DNA from: Mycobacterium conspicuum | Lineage (GTDB): Bacteria > Actinomycetota > Actinomycetes > Mycobacteriales > Mycobacteriaceae | NCBI RefSeq assembly: GCF_010730195.1 | Contig: NZ_AP022613.1 | Span: 434,001 to 498,000, forward strand | Length of the DNA stretch: 64,000 bases | Direction of reading: 5' to 3' | Notes under the pieces: model-generated | Databases searched by the model: none | The model's input: the letters and a program-made list of their open reading frames with translations, nothing else | What the model was told of the DNA's origin: nothing | Shown: positions 16,948 to 25,327 of the stretch, piece after piece | How the letters are laid out: the number at the start of each line of letters is the position of its first letter | Position numbering within the stretch: position 1 is the first letter of the stretch | Translations under genes and position numbers: made by a program

Positions 16948-18167
16948 CAGGCGCTCCTCGCGGTCAGAGTGTCGTCGTCAGACGCGGACCCACTGGGTCC
17001 CACCTTCACGGACGGCTTGCTGTCGTCGCCTTCGAGCCCGGCTGTCAGGCTGCCTTCCCAGTCCTCGTTGACGTTGTTGTGGTCGACCTTGACCCGGCGC
17101 GACCGGATGTAGATGGCGGCGGAGACCGCGACCAGCAGCGAGAAGCCAATGACCGCGCCGGGGTACCCGCCGATGAGGTGCACGATCCAGTAGGTGATCG
17201 CGCCGACCAATCCGGCCGAAGGGAGCGTGATCAGCCATGCGGTCACCATCCGGCCGGCGACGCCCCAGCGCACCTCGCCGCCGGGCTTGCCCAAGCCGCT
17301 GCCCAGCACCGATCCGGTGCAGACCTGCGTCGTCGACAGCGCGTACCCGAAGTGGGTGGACAGCAGAATCACTGCGGCCGAGGATGATTCGGCGGCCATG
17401 CCCTGCGGCGACTTGATCTCCACCAGCCCCTTGCCCAGGGTGCGGATGATCCGCCAGCCCCCAAGGTAGGTGCCCAAGGCCATGGCCACGGCGCAGCACA
17501 AGATGACCCAGAAGGGCGGCATGGACTCGTTCTTGCTGACCGCGCCGTAGGACATCAGCGCCAAAAAGATGATGCCCATCGTCTTCTGGGCGTCACCGGT
17601 GCCGTGCGCCAGCGAAACCAGCGAGGCCGAGCCCCACTGGCCGTACCGGAACCCGGCCTCGGAGCGATTTTCCGGCACCCCGCGGGTAATGCGGTAGACC
17701 AGCCAGGTCGCGATCGCCCCGACCACGACCGCGAGGATTGCGGCGACGACGGCCGGGACGAGCACCTTGGAGACGATGTTCTTCCAGATCACCCCGTGCG
17801 CGCCCACGGCGGCCATGGTGGCGCCCACGATGCCGCCGATCAGCGCGTGCGAGGAACTCGAAGGGATACCGAAGAGCCAGGTGAGCAGGTTCCAGACGAT
17901 GCCGCCGACGAGACCGGCAAAGACCAGTTCCAGCGTGACGATGTGCCCGTCGATGAGGCCTTTGGCGATCGTGGCCGCCACGGCCGTGGACATGAATGCG
18001 CCTACCAGGTTGAGGACCGCGGAGAGGGCTACCGCCGCCTTGGGCTTGAGCGCGCCGCTGGCGATCGAGGTCGCCATGGCGTTGCCGGTGTCATGGAAAC
18101 CGTTGGTGAAGTCGAATGCCAGTGCCGTGATGACGACAATGATCAAGAGGAACAAGTTGATGTTCAC
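16947..18167 (-). CDS. pitA: low-affinity inorganic phosphate transporter (PitA)
   Basis: 406 aa PiT-family permease with about ten helices. The N-terminal repeat FTNGFHDTGNAMATSIASGAL and its C-terminal counterpart SLAHGTGDAQKTMG are the two family signatures; PSSSSHALIGGIVGA is the conserved pore motif. It takes up phosphate, usually as a metal-phosphate complex driven by protons. GTG 18167 matches the family N terminus (NINLFLLIIVV); ATG 18194 is also possible and no strong ribosome site decides. The upstream region up to the VOC gene overlaps a longer reading frame that I treat as non-coding. Confidence 0.93.
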   Translation of the reverse strand: MNINLFLLIIVVITALAFDFTNGFHDTGNAMATSIASGALKPKAAVALSAVLNLVGAFMSTAVAATIAKGLIDGHIVTLELVFAGLVGGIVWNLLTWLFGIPSSSSHALIGGIVGATMAAVGAHGVIWKNIVSKVLVPAVVAAILAVVVGAIATWLVYRITRGVPENRSEAGFRYGQWGSASLVSLAHGTGDAQKTMGIIFLALMSYGAVSKNESMPPFWVILCCAVAMALGTYLGGWRIIRTLGKGLVEIKSPQGMAAESSSAAVILLSTHFGYALSTTQVCTGSVLGSGLGKPGGEVRWGVAGRMVTAWLITLPSAGLVGAITYWIVHLIGGYPGAVIGFSLLVAVSAAIYIRSRRVKVDHNNVNEDWEGSLTAGLEGDDSKPSVKVGPSGSASDDDTLTARSA

Positions 18168-18264
18168 AGGCCATGATTCTCGTAGCTGGAACATTCGCTT
18201 GTCGAATACAGAAGCGGCCAAATCGCAGCTAGACCGCGAGTCGTCGCCTGTTGTTACCCTCCAG

Positions 18265-18672
18265 TTAACCAACCGTTCCCCGGGAACCGCCTCGGGTATC
18301 GCGGCGCAGCGGATGGTCGCCCGGAACCTCGACGAAAATCAGCGTTATGCCATCCGGATCGATCACATGCATCTCGTGCAGACCCCACGATTCGCGGCGT
18401 GCTTCGCGGGCGATCGGCACTCCCCGGCTAACTAGCTCCGCCTGGGTCGCGAGCAGGTCGCGGACCTGAAGCCACAGCGCGCCGGGGAAGGGGCCGCGAG
18501 AATGGTCGGGCGAACCGTAACCGGCCAGCTCGAGCAGGGACTGCCCGGCGAAAAACACTGTGCCCGCGCCGTATTCCCGGGCGATCGCCAGACCGATCTC
18601 GTCGCGGTAGAAGCTCAACGACCGCTGATAGTCCGCCGGCCTGAGCAGCATCCTGCTGGCCAGGATCTCCAT
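18265..18672 (-). CDS. glyoxalase/bleomycin-resistance (VOC) fold protein
   Basis: 135 aa. Two paired beta-alpha-beta-beta-beta modules are suggested by MLLRPADYQRSLSFYRDEIGL and the C-terminal HVIDPDGITLIFVEV. The end carries the typical His/Glu metal positions (LHEMHVIDPDG, IFVEV). VOC proteins include lyases, dioxygenases and binding proteins, and the substrate is unknown. Position corresponds to Rv0546c. Confidence 0.82.
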   Translation of the reverse strand: MEILASRMLLRPADYQRSLSFYRDEIGLAIAREYGAGTVFFAGQSLLELAGYGSPDHSRGPFPGALWLQVRDLLATQAELVSRGVPIAREARRESWGLHEMHVIDPDGITLIFVEVPGDHPLRRDTRGGSRGTVG

Positions 18673-18710
18673 GGTCTCGTGTCTACCACGTCATGGGTCA
18701 GGCTCACGGC

Positions 18711-18827
18711 TTTGCGTGTGAAGCCAGGCCGCCGCAGGTTGGACCTTTGAGTGTGAGCCCAGGGCTTTGTGTGTGAAACCAGGGCGGAAATTCGGCCCGA
18801 TTCCCGCCACACGTTCACACTCAATGC
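18711..18827. repeat. intergenic cluster of GTGTGA repeats, direct and inverted
   Basis: Three direct copies of a unit resembling TTTGNGTGTGARNCCAGG start at 18711, 18746 and 18766. An inverted relative (TTCACACTCAATGCC at about 18813-18827) follows, so the last part could fold back. The stretch fills most of the gap between the VOC gene start (18672) and the SDR gene stop (18890). No coding potential is apparent. It could be a decayed small repeat or a regulatory region. Confidence 0.55.
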
Positions 18828-18889
18828 CTTCAACGCACACCGAACAGTGGTTCACCTGCGGCAGACGTCGGCGCCTCAACCTCCGGGAG

Positions 18890-19780
18890 TTATTGCGGTT
18901 CGCCGAGGTGGTCGGCGCGCCGTTGCATGAGCGCATTGACCCAGCGCGGCCCCACGGTGTTCAACGCGCCCAGGGCGACCGCGACCCGCGGCGCGATCCG
19001 CACCGGCCGGGTGCGGGCGGCGGTGATCATCCATTCGGCGGCTTCTGCTGCGCTCAAAGCGGGCATCCCGTCGTACGCCTTCGTGGGTTTGATCATGGGG
19101 GTCGCCACCAACGGGTAGTAGAGCGTCGTCGCATGCACCCCCTTGTGGCCCCACTCGGTTTCGACGACCCGGCTGATCGAGCCCAGCGCGGCCTTGGACG
19201 CGTTGTACACCCCGAACATCGGCGAGGCCTCCGACATCACGCCCCAGGTCGAGACGTTGATGATGTGGCCGTCGCCCCGCGCGAGCATGCCGGGCGCAAG
19301 CCCGCGGATCAGCCGCAGCGGGCCGTAGTAGTTGAGCGCCATGACCCGCTCGACGTCGTGCCAGCGTTCCAGCGACGCGGCCAGCGGCCGCCGGATCGAC
19401 CGGGCGGCGTTGTTGACCAGGATGTCGATGCCGCCGACGCGCTGTTCGACGTCGGCCACCAGCGCGTCGATGGCCGCCATATCCGACAGGTCGCAGGGCA
19501 CGGCGATCGCGGTGCCGCCGGCCGCGCTGATCCGGTCGGCCAGCGCATCCAGCAGGTCCTGGCGGCGGGCCACGACGACGACGGTCGCGCCGCGCCGCGC
19601 GAACTGCTCGGCCGCCGCCTCGCCGATGCCCGACGACGCGCCGGTGAGCAGGACGCGTTTGCCGTCCAGGTTGATCGGTTTGATCGCGGGCCGGTTGATC
19701 AGTATTTGCGGCGCGGCGGGCGGTCGCATGCTGGCGAGGGCGATCTGCTCGGTCAAGCGGCGCAGCGGGCTCTTACTCAC
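18890..19780 (-). CDS. short-chain dehydrogenase/reductase
   Basis: 296 aa. NAD(P)-binding VLLTGASSGIGEAAAEQFARRG, the NNAARS motif (classical NNAG variant), and catalytic Ser with YNASKAAL (YxxxK) are present. The ~35-residue N-terminal extension with RPAIKPINLDGK precedes the Rossmann core. Substrate unknown; corresponds in place to Rv0547c. It is encoded downstream of menB with a 25-base gap, so co-transcription with the menB group is likely. Confidence 0.87.
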   Translation of the reverse strand: MSKSPLRRLTEQIALASMRPPAAPQILINRPAIKPINLDGKRVLLTGASSGIGEAAAEQFARRGATVVVVARRQDLLDALADRISAAGGTAIAVPCDLSDMAAIDALVADVEQRVGGIDILVNNAARSIRRPLAASLERWHDVERVMALNYYGPLRLIRGLAPGMLARGDGHIINVSTWGVMSEASPMFGVYNASKAALGSISRVVETEWGHKGVHATTLYYPLVATPMIKPTKAYDGMPALSAAEAAEWMITAARTRPVRIAPRVAVALGALNTVGPRWVNALMQRRADHLGEPQ

Positions 19781-19805
19781 TTGGGCAGTCTATGGGGGCG
19801 CGACC

Positions 19806-20708
19806 CTAGAAATATCGCGGGAACGGGCTCCAGTCCGGGGGTCGCTTCTCCAAGAAGGCGTCGCGTCCCTCGACGGCCTCGTCGGTCATGTACGCCAGCC
19901 GGGTCGCCTCGCCGGCGAACAGCTGCTGACCGACCAGGCCGTCGTCGAGCAGATTGAACGCGAACTTCAGCATGCGTTGCGCCTGAGGCGATTTCGCGTT
20001 GATCTCGGCCGCCCACTGGATTGCGACGGTCTCCAGCTCGGCGTGGTCGACGACCTCGTTGACCGCGCCCATGTGGTGCATCTGCTCGGCGGTATAGGTG
20101 CGGCCCAGGAAGAAGATCTCGCGGGCGAACTTCTGGCCCACCTGACGGGCCAGATACGCGCTGCCGTAACCGCCGTCGAAGCTGCCGACGTCCGCGTCGG
20201 TCTGCTTGAAGCGGGCGTGCTCGCGGCTGGCCAGGGTGAGGTCGCAGACCACGTGCAGGCTGTGCCCGCCGCCGGCCGCCCAGCCGTTGACGAGGCAGAT
20301 GACCACCTTGGGCATGAACCGGATCAGCCGCTGCACCTCGAGGATGTGCAGCCGGCCGGCGCGGGCGGCGTCGATCGTGTCCGCCGTCTCGCCGGAGGCA
20401 TATTGGTAGCCGGAGCGCCCGCGAATTCTTTGGTCGCCGCCGGAGCAAAACGCCCAGCCGCCGTCCTTGGGGGAGGGCCCGTTGCCGGTCAGCAGGACCA
20501 CGCCCACGTCGGGGGACATCCGGGCGTGGTCGAGCACCCGATACAGCTCGTCGACCGTGTGCGGCCGAAACGCGTTGCGCACCTCGGGCCGGTTGAACGC
20601 CACCCGCACGGTCGCATCCTTCACGTGGCGGTGGTAGGTGATGTCGGTCAGATCGCCGAAACCGTCCACGGGCCGCCACGCCGAAGCGTCAAAGGGGTTG
20701 TCACTCAA
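19806..20708 (-). CDS. menB: 1,4-dihydroxy-2-naphthoyl-CoA synthase (MenB)
   Basis: 300 aa crotonase-fold enzyme closing the naphthalene ring of menaquinone. Conserved pieces include NRPEVRNAFRPHTVDELY, FCSGGDQRIRGRSGYQY, FDGGYGSAYLARQVGQK and the C-terminal PPDWSPFPRYF. The TTG at 20708 overlaps the TGA of the upstream gene (TTGA). Residues just before it (SSTA) also resemble what I recall of the M. tuberculosis MenB N terminus, so a start slightly further up, inside the upstream gene, is possible. Confidence 0.93.
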   Translation of the reverse strand: MSDNPFDASAWRPVDGFGDLTDITYHRHVKDATVRVAFNRPEVRNAFRPHTVDELYRVLDHARMSPDVGVVLLTGNGPSPKDGGWAFCSGGDQRIRGRSGYQYASGETADTIDAARAGRLHILEVQRLIRFMPKVVICLVNGWAAGGGHSLHVVCDLTLASREHARFKQTDADVGSFDGGYGSAYLARQVGQKFAREIFFLGRTYTAEQMHHMGAVNEVVDHAELETVAIQWAAEINAKSPQAQRMLKFAFNLLDDGLVGQQLFAGEATRLAYMTDEAVEGRDAFLEKRPPDWSPFPRYF

Positions 20709-21370
20709 GGCTGTTGAACTCCATCCTGGCTGATGGTGAGGTCGCCGCAGCTGATGGTCTGCGCCGAGGTCACCGCGGGGTCCTGCGCGGAGGTCGCTGT
20801 CACGGTATCGGACCGTCCGGTGGTCGCCACCGTCCCGTTCACGTCGATCTCGGTACGACGCACCGTCCACTGGCCGCCGTTGCCGACGGCCTGCAGCCCG
20901 ACCAGGTGCCGACCGTCACCGAGATCGCTGCAGCCGACCCCGGTGCCGTTGCCCCGCAAGTTCTGCAGATCGAACAGAAACGGCCGGCCGTAGTGGGCGT
21001 CCACCACGGCCTGCAGCCGGCAGTCGGCGAACGTGTACAGCCGCGCGCTGCGCCCGTCGCTGACGATGATCTGATTGCCGCCGTTGTCCTGCGCATCAAT
21101 GGCCAAGGCGGCCAACGGAATTGGGCTTGTTGAGGAGATCTGCACGTCGGAGTTGCCGCCGCCTGCGGTGGTGACGCCCACGACGCGGTTGGCGCCGCCG
21201 CCGACCCACAGCGTGGACGGTCCGTCGCCGCCGTCAAGGTTGGCGACCTGCCGGTGCGCCGCGCCGGCCGGGGGAGGGGCCCCGCCCGGCGCGCAGCCGG
21301 GCCCTGCCTTGGCTATCGGTGCGATGCTCACCCAGGCTGACAACGCCACGATCAACGGCAGGCGGTGCAT
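20705..21370 (-). CDS. secreted protein of unknown function, coupled to menB
   Basis: 221 aa. ATG 21370 begins a clear signal peptide (MHRLPLIVALSAW ... PIAKAG) followed by a Gly/Asn-rich mature domain with repeated beta-strand-like stretches (STLWVGGGANRVVGV, NQIIVSDGRSARLYTF), suggesting a beta-propeller-like or beta-sandwich fold. It has three cysteines in the mature part. The stop overlaps the menB start. In M. tuberculosis, as I recall it, a vapBC pair occupies this place. Why a secreted protein should be coupled to a cytosolic naphthoate synthase is not clear. Confidence 0.78.
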   Translation of the reverse strand: MHRLPLIVALSAWVSIAPIAKAGPGCAPGGAPPPAGAAHRQVANLDGGDGPSTLWVGGGANRVVGVTTAGGGNSDVQISSTSPIPLAALAIDAQDNGGNQIIVSDGRSARLYTFADCRLQAVVDAHYGRPFLFDLQNLRGNGTGVGCSDLGDGRHLVGLQAVGNGGQWTVRRTEIDVNGTVATTGRSDTVTATSAQDPAVTSAQTISCGDLTISQDGVQQP

Positions 21371-21372
21371 TA

Positions 21373-21822
21373 CTAGATCGGATCGAAACGGAAGACGGCG
21401 CATCGCCCGGCCAGCGCCTCGAATTCCTCGGGGCGACCGTCCTTGACGAGCCCGGAGCGCTTCATGAAACCCACACCGGTGGGCACCTCGGTGGGAAACG
21501 CCCTCAGCACCGGCTTGGCGTCCTCGCCGGATAGCTCCACCATGCGCACGCGCTCGGTGTTACGGCCCCGGCGGAGCGTGACTTCGCCTGCGGCGCGGAC
21601 GTTTTGCACCCAATCCGCGCCGGGGAAGCCGCCGACGACGTAGCGCGTGCCGTCGAGGGTCATCGGTGTCACCGGGGTGGACCGCGGGGTGCCGGACTTG
21701 CGGCCGGGCACCGTCAGCACGACCGGGCTCTCGCCGCCGAAACTCATTCCCAGCCGCGACATCTGGATGAAGACCTTGTTAGCCGGCTTGAGCCACCAGG
21801 GTGGCTTGATGTGCTCGCTCAC
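21373..21822 (-). CDS. Ddn-like F420(deazaflavin)-dependent nitroreductase family protein
   Basis: 149 aa. The split-beta-barrel F420-binding family is recognised by SPVVLTVPGRKSGTPRSTPVT, RYVVGGFPGADWVQNVRAAG and VTLRRGRNTERVRMVEL. Members reduce quinones or nitro-compounds with F420H2 (Ddn activates nitroimidazole prodrugs). GTG 21822 has a GGAGGTAA site ten bases upstream. It lies 2 bases before the secreted-protein gene, so fadD8, this gene, the secreted protein and menB may form one operon. Menaquinone reduction is a plausible role given the context and known activity of Ddn. Confidence 0.85.
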   Translation of the reverse strand: MSEHIKPPWWLKPANKVFIQMSRLGMSFGGESPVVLTVPGRKSGTPRSTPVTPMTLDGTRYVVGGFPGADWVQNVRAAGEVTLRRGRNTERVRMVELSGEDAKPVLRAFPTEVPTGVGFMKRSGLVKDGRPEEFEALAGRCAVFRFDPI

Positions 21823-21888
21823 GATTGCGACGTTACCTCCGAAATGCCTCGACGCCATCGTCGAGCTGGCGTGACGCTCGGGGAGCAA

Positions 21889-23490
21889 TCAGCCGACGGC
21901 GCGCGCGGCGCCCTCCCAGAACTGGGCCCGGACGGCCTTCTTGTCCGGCTTGCCCAGGCCGGTCAGCGGCAGCGCGTCGACCACCACCACCCGCTTGGGT
22001 GATTGCACCGAGCCCTTACGGTCCTTGACCGCGGCCTGGATTTCGGCGGTCATCTTCTCGATCGCGGCGTCGTCGCGGGCCGCGTCGGCACGCAGCACCA
22101 CCACCGCGGTGACGGCCTCGCCCCACTTGTCGTCGGGCGTGCCGACCACGCACACCTGCGCGACGGCCTGATGCTCGGCGATGACGTCCTCGACCTCGCG
22201 CGGGAAGACATTGAACCCGCCCGTGACGATCATGTCCTTGACCCGGTCGACGATGAAGTAGAAGCCGTCCTCGTCCTCGCGGGCCATGTCCCCGGTGTGC
22301 AGCCAGCCGTCCTTAAATGTCTCGGCCGTGGCCTCGGGCAGATTCCAGTAGCCGCCAGCCAAAAGCGGTCCGCTGACGCAGATTTCGCCCGGCTCGCCCT
22401 GCGGCACCGGCTTGCCGTCCTCGCCCAGCAGCGCCACCCGCGCGAACAACGTCGGACGCCCGCACGAGGTCAGCCGCTTCTCGTCGTGATCGGCCTTGGA
22501 CAGGTAGGTGATCGCCATCGGGGCCTCGGACTGGCCGTAGTACTGGGCGAAGATCGGGCCGAAACGCCGGATCGCCTCGGCCAGCCGCACCGGGTTCATC
22601 GCCGACGCGCCGTAGTAAACGGTCTCCAGCGACGACAGGTCGCGGGTGTGCGAATCCGGGTGGTCCATCAGCGCGTAGAGCATCGACGGCACCAGCATCG
22701 TGGCCGTAATCTTTTGTTCTTCAATGGTTTTCAGCACCTCGGCCGGATCGAACTTGGCCAGCACGACCATCTCGCCGCCCTTGACCACCGTCGGCGTGAA
22801 GAACGCGGCGCCGGCGTGCGACAGCGGCGTGCACATCAGGAACCGCGGGTGCTCGGGCCACTCCCATTCGGCGAGCTGGATCTGGGTCATCGCGGCGATG
22901 TTGCCGGTGGTGCCCATCACGCCCTTGGGCTTTCCGGTGGTGCCGCCGGTGTAGGCCATGCCGCCGATGTGGTCGGGCGCCAGCTCGGCCACCACCAGCG
23001 GCTTGGGCTCGTACTTCGCCGCCTCGGCCGACAGGTCGACGGCCACGCCCCGCAACGCCTCCGGCACCGGGCCGATGGTGAGGATCTGCTTGAGCGAGGC
23101 GACCTTCTCCAACAGCCCCAGCGCCCGCTCGACGAACGCCGGGTTGGGGTCGACGATCAGCGAGCTGGCGCCGCAATCGGAGAGCACGTACGCGTGGTCG
23201 TCCAGCGAGCCGAGCGGGTGCAGCGCGGTGCGCCGGTAGCCCTGGGTCTGGCTGGCGCCCAGGATCATCAGCACCTCCGGGCGGTTCAACGCCAGCAGCC
23301 CCACGGTCACACCGGTGCCGGCGCCCAGCGCCTCGAACGCCTGGGTGTACTGGCTGATCCGCTCCGCCAGCTGACCACCGGTCAGCGTGGTGTCGCCGAG
23401 GAACAGCACCGGCCGGTTCTTGTGCCGCTTGAGCGCGCCCACCAGCAGGTGGCCGTTGTGGGTGGGATGGCGCAACAGATCGTCACTCAT
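21889..23490 (-). CDS. fadD8: fatty-acid-CoA/AMP ligase FadD8
   Basis: 533 aa acyl-adenylate-forming enzyme. P-loop YTGGTTGKPKGVMGT, YYGQSEAPM, GWLHTGDMAREDEDGFYF, VDRVKDMIVTGGFNVFPREVED and the C-terminal LPLTGLGKPDKK lysine motif are all intact. It activates a carboxylic acid as acyl-AMP/acyl-CoA; substrate unknown. The ATG at 23490 (MSDDLLRHPTHNG) matches the family start; the frame stays open upstream through the 45-bp repeats up to 23868 but that part is not protein-like. Confidence 0.93.
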   Translation of the reverse strand: MSDDLLRHPTHNGHLLVGALKRHKNRPVLFLGDTTLTGGQLAERISQYTQAFEALGAGTGVTVGLLALNRPEVLMILGASQTQGYRRTALHPLGSLDDHAYVLSDCGASSLIVDPNPAFVERALGLLEKVASLKQILTIGPVPEALRGVAVDLSAEAAKYEPKPLVVAELAPDHIGGMAYTGGTTGKPKGVMGTTGNIAAMTQIQLAEWEWPEHPRFLMCTPLSHAGAAFFTPTVVKGGEMVVLAKFDPAEVLKTIEEQKITATMLVPSMLYALMDHPDSHTRDLSSLETVYYGASAMNPVRLAEAIRRFGPIFAQYYGQSEAPMAITYLSKADHDEKRLTSCGRPTLFARVALLGEDGKPVPQGEPGEICVSGPLLAGGYWNLPEATAETFKDGWLHTGDMAREDEDGFYFIVDRVKDMIVTGGFNVFPREVEDVIAEHQAVAQVCVVGTPDDKWGEAVTAVVVLRADAARDDAAIEKMTAEIQAAVKDRKGSVQSPKRVVVVDALPLTGLGKPDKKAVRAQFWEGAARAVG

Positions 23491-23553
23491 AGGGGCCAGA
23501 CTAGAACGTGTTGCAATTCGCGTCGGGCTCGCCCTCGGTGCATGGTCTGATTC

Positions 23554-23708
23554 GTGGCGACCCGCTTCGCTCGGCTTCGCCGCACTCGCGATCGCCACAG
23601 GTCCATTCGTGGCGACCCGCTTCGCTCGGCTTCGCCGCACTCGCGATCGCCACGACCACATTCGTGGCGACCCGCTTCGCTCGGCTTCGCCGCACTCGCG
23701 ATCGCCAC
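23554..23708. repeat. three tandem copies of a 45-bp palindromic element (55-bp period)
   Basis: Identical copies at 23554-23598, 23609-23653 and 23664-23708, each starting GTGGCGACCCGC and ending GCGATCGCCAC, with a CGGC-TTC-GCCG hairpin in the middle. The 10-base spacers differ but each ends in ATTC, as does the sequence before copy one. The array fills the gap between divergent fadD8 (23490) and the amidohydrolase gene (23723). A fourth, diverged copy is at 5397-5441. Confidence 0.95.
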
Positions 23709-23722
23709 TAGCATTTGTGCAC

Positions 23723-25327
23723 ATGGCCGCCCCCGATCTCGTCGTCATCGGAAACCTACTGACCGTCGACGCGAAGCGGCCCACCGCGGAGGCGCTGGCG
23801 GTGACCGACGGGCGGATCACCGCGGTGGGGGACCGGTCCGAGGTCACCGCGCTGGCCGGCCCCGACACCGAAGTCGTCGATATCGGGGACGGCTGCCTGA
23901 TGCCGGGATTCGTTGAGGCACATGGTCATCCGCTGATGGAAGCGGTCGCACTGTCGGACCGCATCGTCGACATCCGGCCGGTCACCATCCCCGACCCCGA
24001 CGCCGTCGTCGCGGCGATCCACCGCGAGGTGGCGCGGCGGGGATCGGCCGGCGCCTACCTCAACGGCTGGGACGCGCTGCTGCAGCCCGGCCTACCGGAG
24101 CCCACGCTGGCCTGGCTCGACGACCTCGCGCCGGACGGGCCGCTGGTGATCATCCACAATTCCGGGCACAAGGCGTTCTTCAATTCGCAGGCCGCCCGGC
24201 TCAACGGTCTGAGCCGCGACACCCCCGACCCCAAGGGCGCCAAATACGGCCGCGACGCCAACGGCGACCTCGACGGCACCGCCGAGGAGATCGCCGCGGT
24301 GTTCCCGCTGCTGGGCGGCGCCATCCAGGCCGATAGCTACCCGGCGATGCTGCTCGCCGAGTGCGCCCGGCTCAACCGCGCCGGGCTGACCACCTGCTCG
24401 GAGATGGCCTTCGACCCGAACTTCCGGCCCCTGGTCGAGCAGCTGCGCGGCCAGCTCACGGTGCGGCTGCGAACCTACGAGGTTTCCAATCCGCGGATGG
24501 CCACCACGGCCAAACCCGGCGACGGCGACGACATGTTGCGTCAGGTCGGCATCAAGATCTGGGTCGACGGCTCGCCGTGGATCGGCAACATCGCACTGAG
24601 CTTTCCCTACCTGGACACCGAGGCGACGCGCACCATCGGCGTACCGCCCGGCTCGTGCGGATGCGCCAACTACACCGCGGAGCAGCTCACCGAAATCGTC
24701 GGCGCCTACTACCCGATGGGCTGGCAGATGGCGTGCCACGTGCAGGGCGACGCCGGCGTCGACACCATCCTCGACGTCTACGAAGAAGCGCTGCGCCGTA
24801 ATCCGCGCGCCGACCACCGGCTGCGGCTCGAACACGTCGGCGCCATCCGGCCCGAGCAGCTGCAACGGGCCGCCGACCTCGGCGTCACCTGCAGCATCTT
24901 CGTCGACCAGATCCACTACTGGGGCGACGTCATTGTCGACGGCTTGTTCGGCCCCGAGCGCGGATCCCGTTGGATGCCAGCAGGTTCCGCGGTGGCCACC
25001 GGCATGCGTATCTCGCTGCACAACGATCCGCCGGTCACCCCCGAGGAGCCGCTGCGCAACATCAGCGTCGCCGTGACCCGCACGGCACCCAGCGGCCGGG
25101 TGCTGGCGCCCGAGGAGCGATTGACCGTCGAGCAGGCGATCCGCGCGCAGACCATCGATGCCGCCTGGCAGCTGTTCGCCGACGACGTGACCGGCTCGCT
25201 GGAGGTCGGCAAGTACGCCGACATGGTGGTGCTGTCGGCCGACCCCCGCGCCGTGCCGCCCGAGCAGATCGCCGACCTCGAGGTGCGCGCGACGTACCTG
25301 GCGGGCCGCCAGGTTTACCGCCAGTGA
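23723..25327 (+). CDS. YtcJ-type metal-dependent amidohydrolase
   Basis: 534 aa, amidohydrolase family 3. The metal-ligand motif appears as GFVEAHGHPLM (about residues 72-82), with CHVQGDAGVDT and LRLEHVGAIRP contributing further histidines and GMRISLHNDPPVTP the late Asp. The C-terminal VGKYADMVVLSADP is the family's closing beta-sandwich. Substrate unknown; many relatives hydrolyse N-formyl or cyclic amides. ATG 23723 is 14 bases after the repeat array. The stop overlaps menC (GTGA). Corresponds in position to Rv0552. Confidence 0.87.
   Translation: MAAPDLVVIGNLLTVDAKRPTAEALAVTDGRITAVGDRSEVTALAGPDTEVVDIGDGCLMPGFVEAHGHPLMEAVALSDRIVDIRPVTIPDPDAVVAAIHREVARRGSAGAYLNGWDALLQPGLPEPTLAWLDDLAPDGPLVIIHNSGHKAFFNSQAARLNGLSRDTPDPKGAKYGRDANGDLDGTAEEIAAVFPLLGGAIQADSYPAMLLAECARLNRAGLTTCSEMAFDPNFRPLVEQLRGQLTVRLRTYEVSNPRMATTAKPGDGDDMLRQVGIKIWVDGSPWIGNIALSFPYLDTEATRTIGVPPGSCGCANYTAEQLTEIVGAYYPMGWQMACHVQGDAGVDTILDVYEEALRRNPRADHRLRLEHVGAIRPEQLQRAADLGVTCSIFVDQIHYWGDVIVDGLFGPERGSRWMPAGSAVATGMRISLHNDPPVTPEEPLRNISVAVTRTAPSGRVLAPEERLTVEQAIRAQTIDAAWQLFADDVTGSLEVGKYADMVVLSADPRAVPPEQIADLEVRATYLAGRQVYRQ

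Noticed and set aside
22003..23550. 515-aa plus-strand reading frame
   Set aside because: Antisense to fadD8, rich in Arg, His and Gln as expected of a GC-rich shadow frame, with no ribosome site or family motif.
23554..23708. CRISPR array
   Set aside because: Repeats are 45 bp but spacers are only 10 bases and share ATTC, repeats are palindromic across their whole length, and there are no cas genes.
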